DNA of 64,000 nt from Niastella yeongjuensis. Lineage in GTDB: Bacteria > Bacteroidota > Bacteroidia > Chitinophagales > Chitinophagaceae. The stretch spans positions 186,001 through 250,000 of the forward strand of contig NZ_FOCZ01000007.1 of assembly GCF_900110245.1 (NCBI RefSeq), written 5' to 3'. A model generated the notes under the pieces. It saw nothing but the letters and a program-made list of their open reading frames with translations, made no database searches and had not been told where the DNA came from. The position numbers were made by a program, and so were the translations under genes. The first letter of the stretch is position 1, and every line of letters starts with the position of its first letter. Below, one piece after another: positions 62,401-64,000 of the stretch.

Positions 62401-62544
62401 AGGAAAACAGCTGAAAGCTGAATACAGCCTCAGGCCGTAAGAATCCAGAACGCAATAACAAAATAACCCAATAACTCCGGGCTCTGAACTTTCAACTATA
62501 AAGCTGCTCTTTATCGGGGGCTTTCTTTTTTAATAATAATCTTA

Positions 62545-62552
62545 TAAATTTG
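62545..62552 (+). promoter_or_regulatory. -7 box (TAAATTTG) for the FG-GAP gene
   Basis: Exact match, 38 nt before the ATG at 62591. Confidence 0.6.
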
Positions 62553-62590
62553 TTGGGTCGCCTTACAATCATTCAATCTAACGCCCACAC

Positions 62591-64000
62591 ATGGCCCCCA
62601 TAACTTCATTTAGAAAAGTGTACAAATGCCTTTCTATAGTTCTTTTCCATTTGATATTTATACAACAGCTTCAGGCGCAGTCTGCCATCACCCCCTGGTC
62701 GTTTGACGCCAGTTACATGCCTTCGGCCGGTGTGCTGCCCAATGACGTTGCTTCCACCGACGTGGATGGGGATGGTAAAGTCGATATGATCGTTTTAAGC
62801 GCCGGTTACCCCTACACCGTTTCGGTTTATAGAAATATAAGCAGCGGCCCTGCAATTACCTTTGCGCCAAAAGTTGACTTTTTCGCTTCTGACCCAACTT
62901 CCATGGCAACGGGTGATTTCGATGGAGATGGTAAAACGGATATTGCAGTTACCAATTATACCTCCCTCACCGTTTCGATCTTCAGGAATCTGAGTACACC
63001 GGGTAATATTAACTTTAGCAAAACAGATCTTTCCACCTTTCTCTCTAATCTGGTTGTTATTGGCGATTTGAATAACGATGGTAAGCCGGACCTCGTAACA
63101 GCCAATTGGGCAGCCAATTCCATTTCCATATTTAAAAACACGGGTTCGCCCGGCACCATATCATTTGCAGCAAAAATTGATTATCCCGCCGGGGGCTTTC
63201 CTGCCAGTCTTAGCATCGGCGACCTGGACGGTGATCACTGGAATGATCTTGTTATAGGCGCCGGAAGCGTTTCAATTTATAAGAACAACGGTGTTGCCGG
63301 TTCGCCCTCTTTTTCTTTAACAGGGGTTGGAAGCAGCATCGCATCAGGCGGAATAAAACTGGCAGATCTTGATGGCGATTCAAAACCTGACCTAATGGCC
63401 GGCAGTATTGCTGTTTACAGGAATACCGGCAGCCCGGGCACTATTGCCTTTGCAGCCGGAACAACTTTTCCGGCGACCAGTTATGGCAATAATTTATGTA
63501 TAGGAGATATAGATCATGACGGTAAAGTTGACCTTGTTTTTTCGGATGGCAGCTCTATAGGGATTTACAGAAATAGCGGCGTTTCAGGTTCCATTAATTT
63601 CGATGCCGAAGTGAATGTGTCAACGAAAACGAGTGCCGGGCGTATCACTATTGCAGATTTTAATAACGATCAAAAACCCGATCTGGCCTCCGTAGACCAG
63701 GGTGATAATTCAGCTACTATTTACCGGAACCGGTTCGATGAACCAACGATCCTTTCCTTTACGCCCACAGAGTCACCAGCAGGCGGAAATATTACCATAA
63801 CGGGCCTGAACTTCACCGGGGCAACGGCCGTTTCATTCGGGAATGTGGCTGCGCAGTCATTTAATGTAGTATCACCCACCACCATTCAGGCTGTGGTTGG
63901 GACTGGCGCCTCGGGCGAGGTGAGCGTTACCGGTGCAACGGGAACCGGGATAGCCACGGGTTTTAAATTTTGGGATGCGCCTCAGATCACTTCTTTTACA
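62591..64000 (+). CDS. Secreted FG-GAP/VCBS and IPT/TIG-domain protein, 3' end outside window
   Basis: An ATG at 62591 opens 470 codons with no stop before the window ends. Signal peptide about 1-33 (FRKVYKCLSIVLFHLIFIQQLQAQ). Then about seven FG-GAP/VCBS repeats, each with a Ca-binding-type loop: DVDGDGKVD, DFDGDGKTD, DLNNDGKPD, DLDGDHWND, DLDGDSKPD, DIDHDGKVD, DFNNDQKPD, forming a seven-bladed propeller. From about residue 385 come IPT/TIG Ig-like domains (FTPTESPAGGNITITGLNF). A cell-surface or secreted adhesion-type protein, usual in gliding Bacteroidota; a C-terminal T9SS or Por sorting signal would be beyond the window. Confidence 0.9.
   Translation, partial: MAPITSFRKVYKCLSIVLFHLIFIQQLQAQSAITPWSFDASYMPSAGVLPNDVASTDVDGDGKVDMIVLSAGYPYTVSVYRNISSGPAITFAPKVDFFASDPTSMATGDFDGDGKTDIAVTNYTSLTVSIFRNLSTPGNINFSKTDLSTFLSNLVVIGDLNNDGKPDLVTANWAANSISIFKNTGSPGTISFAAKIDYPAGGFPASLSIGDLDGDHWNDLVIGAGSVSIYKNNGVAGSPSFSLTGVGSSIASGGIKLADLDGDSKPDLMAGSIAVYRNTGSPGTIAFAAGTTFPATSYGNNLCIGDIDHDGKVDLVFSDGSSIGIYRNSGVSGSINFDAEVNVSTKTSAGRITIADFNNDQKPDLASVDQGDNSATIYRNRFDEPTILSFTPTESPAGGNITITGLNFTGATAVSFGNVAAQSFNVVSPTTIQAVVGTGASGEVSVTGATGTGIATGFKFWDAPQITSFT

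Overview
The window reads as a chromosomal segment of a Bacteroidota bacterium, most likely family Chitinophagaceae (Niastella/Chitinophaga-like). Reasons: perfect or near-perfect TAnnTTTG -7 promoter boxes in front of many genes, Cys-lipobox proteins, an OMP_b-brl_3 type TonB-dependent barrel, LytS/LytTR regulation, paired DUF1800/DUF1501 proteins, and small-protein families typical of that group. I saw no rRNA or tRNA gene, no CRISPR array and no intact mobile element; the only transposon trace is a dead IS3-family fragment.

Layout. 1-2.1 kb (minus): a DUF2235 hydrolase cut by the window edge, a T7-lysozyme-like amidase and a membrane protein. 2.1-3.2 kb: non-coding, with the IS3 remnant and small tandem repeats. 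3.2-5.2 kb: dnaK. 5.3-7.0 kb: two tandem paralogous lipoproteins. 7-24 kb: mostly single-gene housekeeping units: membrane-anchored MutS-like ATPase, CMAH-like metallo-beta-lactamase-fold protein, aspartate kinase, class I fructose-1,6-bisphosphatase, CAP lipoprotein, orphan ABC ATPase with a YfiT-like protein, NUDIX hydrolase, FolC, TonB-like protein, TauE/SafE permease, DinB protein, radical SAM enzyme. 24-36 kb: sulfite-oxidase-like molybdoenzyme, Tat-exported Gfo/Idh/MocA oxidoreductase, a 990-residue GH2 enzyme, VOC and DUF2071 proteins, a lipoprotein-form SAM hydrolase, a serine hydrolase, glucokinase. 36-43.5 kb: an ABC exporter, a TonB-dependent barrel, an aspartyl protease, a nitroreductase and an unlisted 32-residue membrane peptide. 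43.8-52 kb: a PepSY-like protein, a three-gene LytS pseudokinase/LytS kinase/LytTR regulator operon, a TPR protein and gyrA. 52-64 kb: a GYF-domain protein, a saccharopine-dehydrogenase-like protein, a sirtuin/DUF1800/DUF1501 operon, a VWA lipoprotein, an EVE protein, and the start of a secreted FG-GAP/IPT protein.

Most genes are monocistronic and have their own hairpin terminator. Clear or likely operons are the LytS/LytS/LytTR set (overlapping genes), sirtuin-DUF1800-DUF1501, ABC ATPase-YfiT, and membrane protein-amidase.

The most striking feature is not a gene. Nearly every intergenic gap carries short arrays with a 7-bp period (families around TTTAAAG, GGCAGTA, AACCTGG, AACCTGC, AACTAAA, TTACCTC, TTTAACC). 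They often occur as inverted pairs that would fold into long hairpins, often overlap the stop codon of the gene beside them, and sometimes sit just upstream of -7 boxes. There are also two intergenic 11-bp-period arrays, and a 71-bp element present twice in inverted orientation with a third partial copy. Several genes look leaderless, with the -7 box only 4-7 nt from the start codon.
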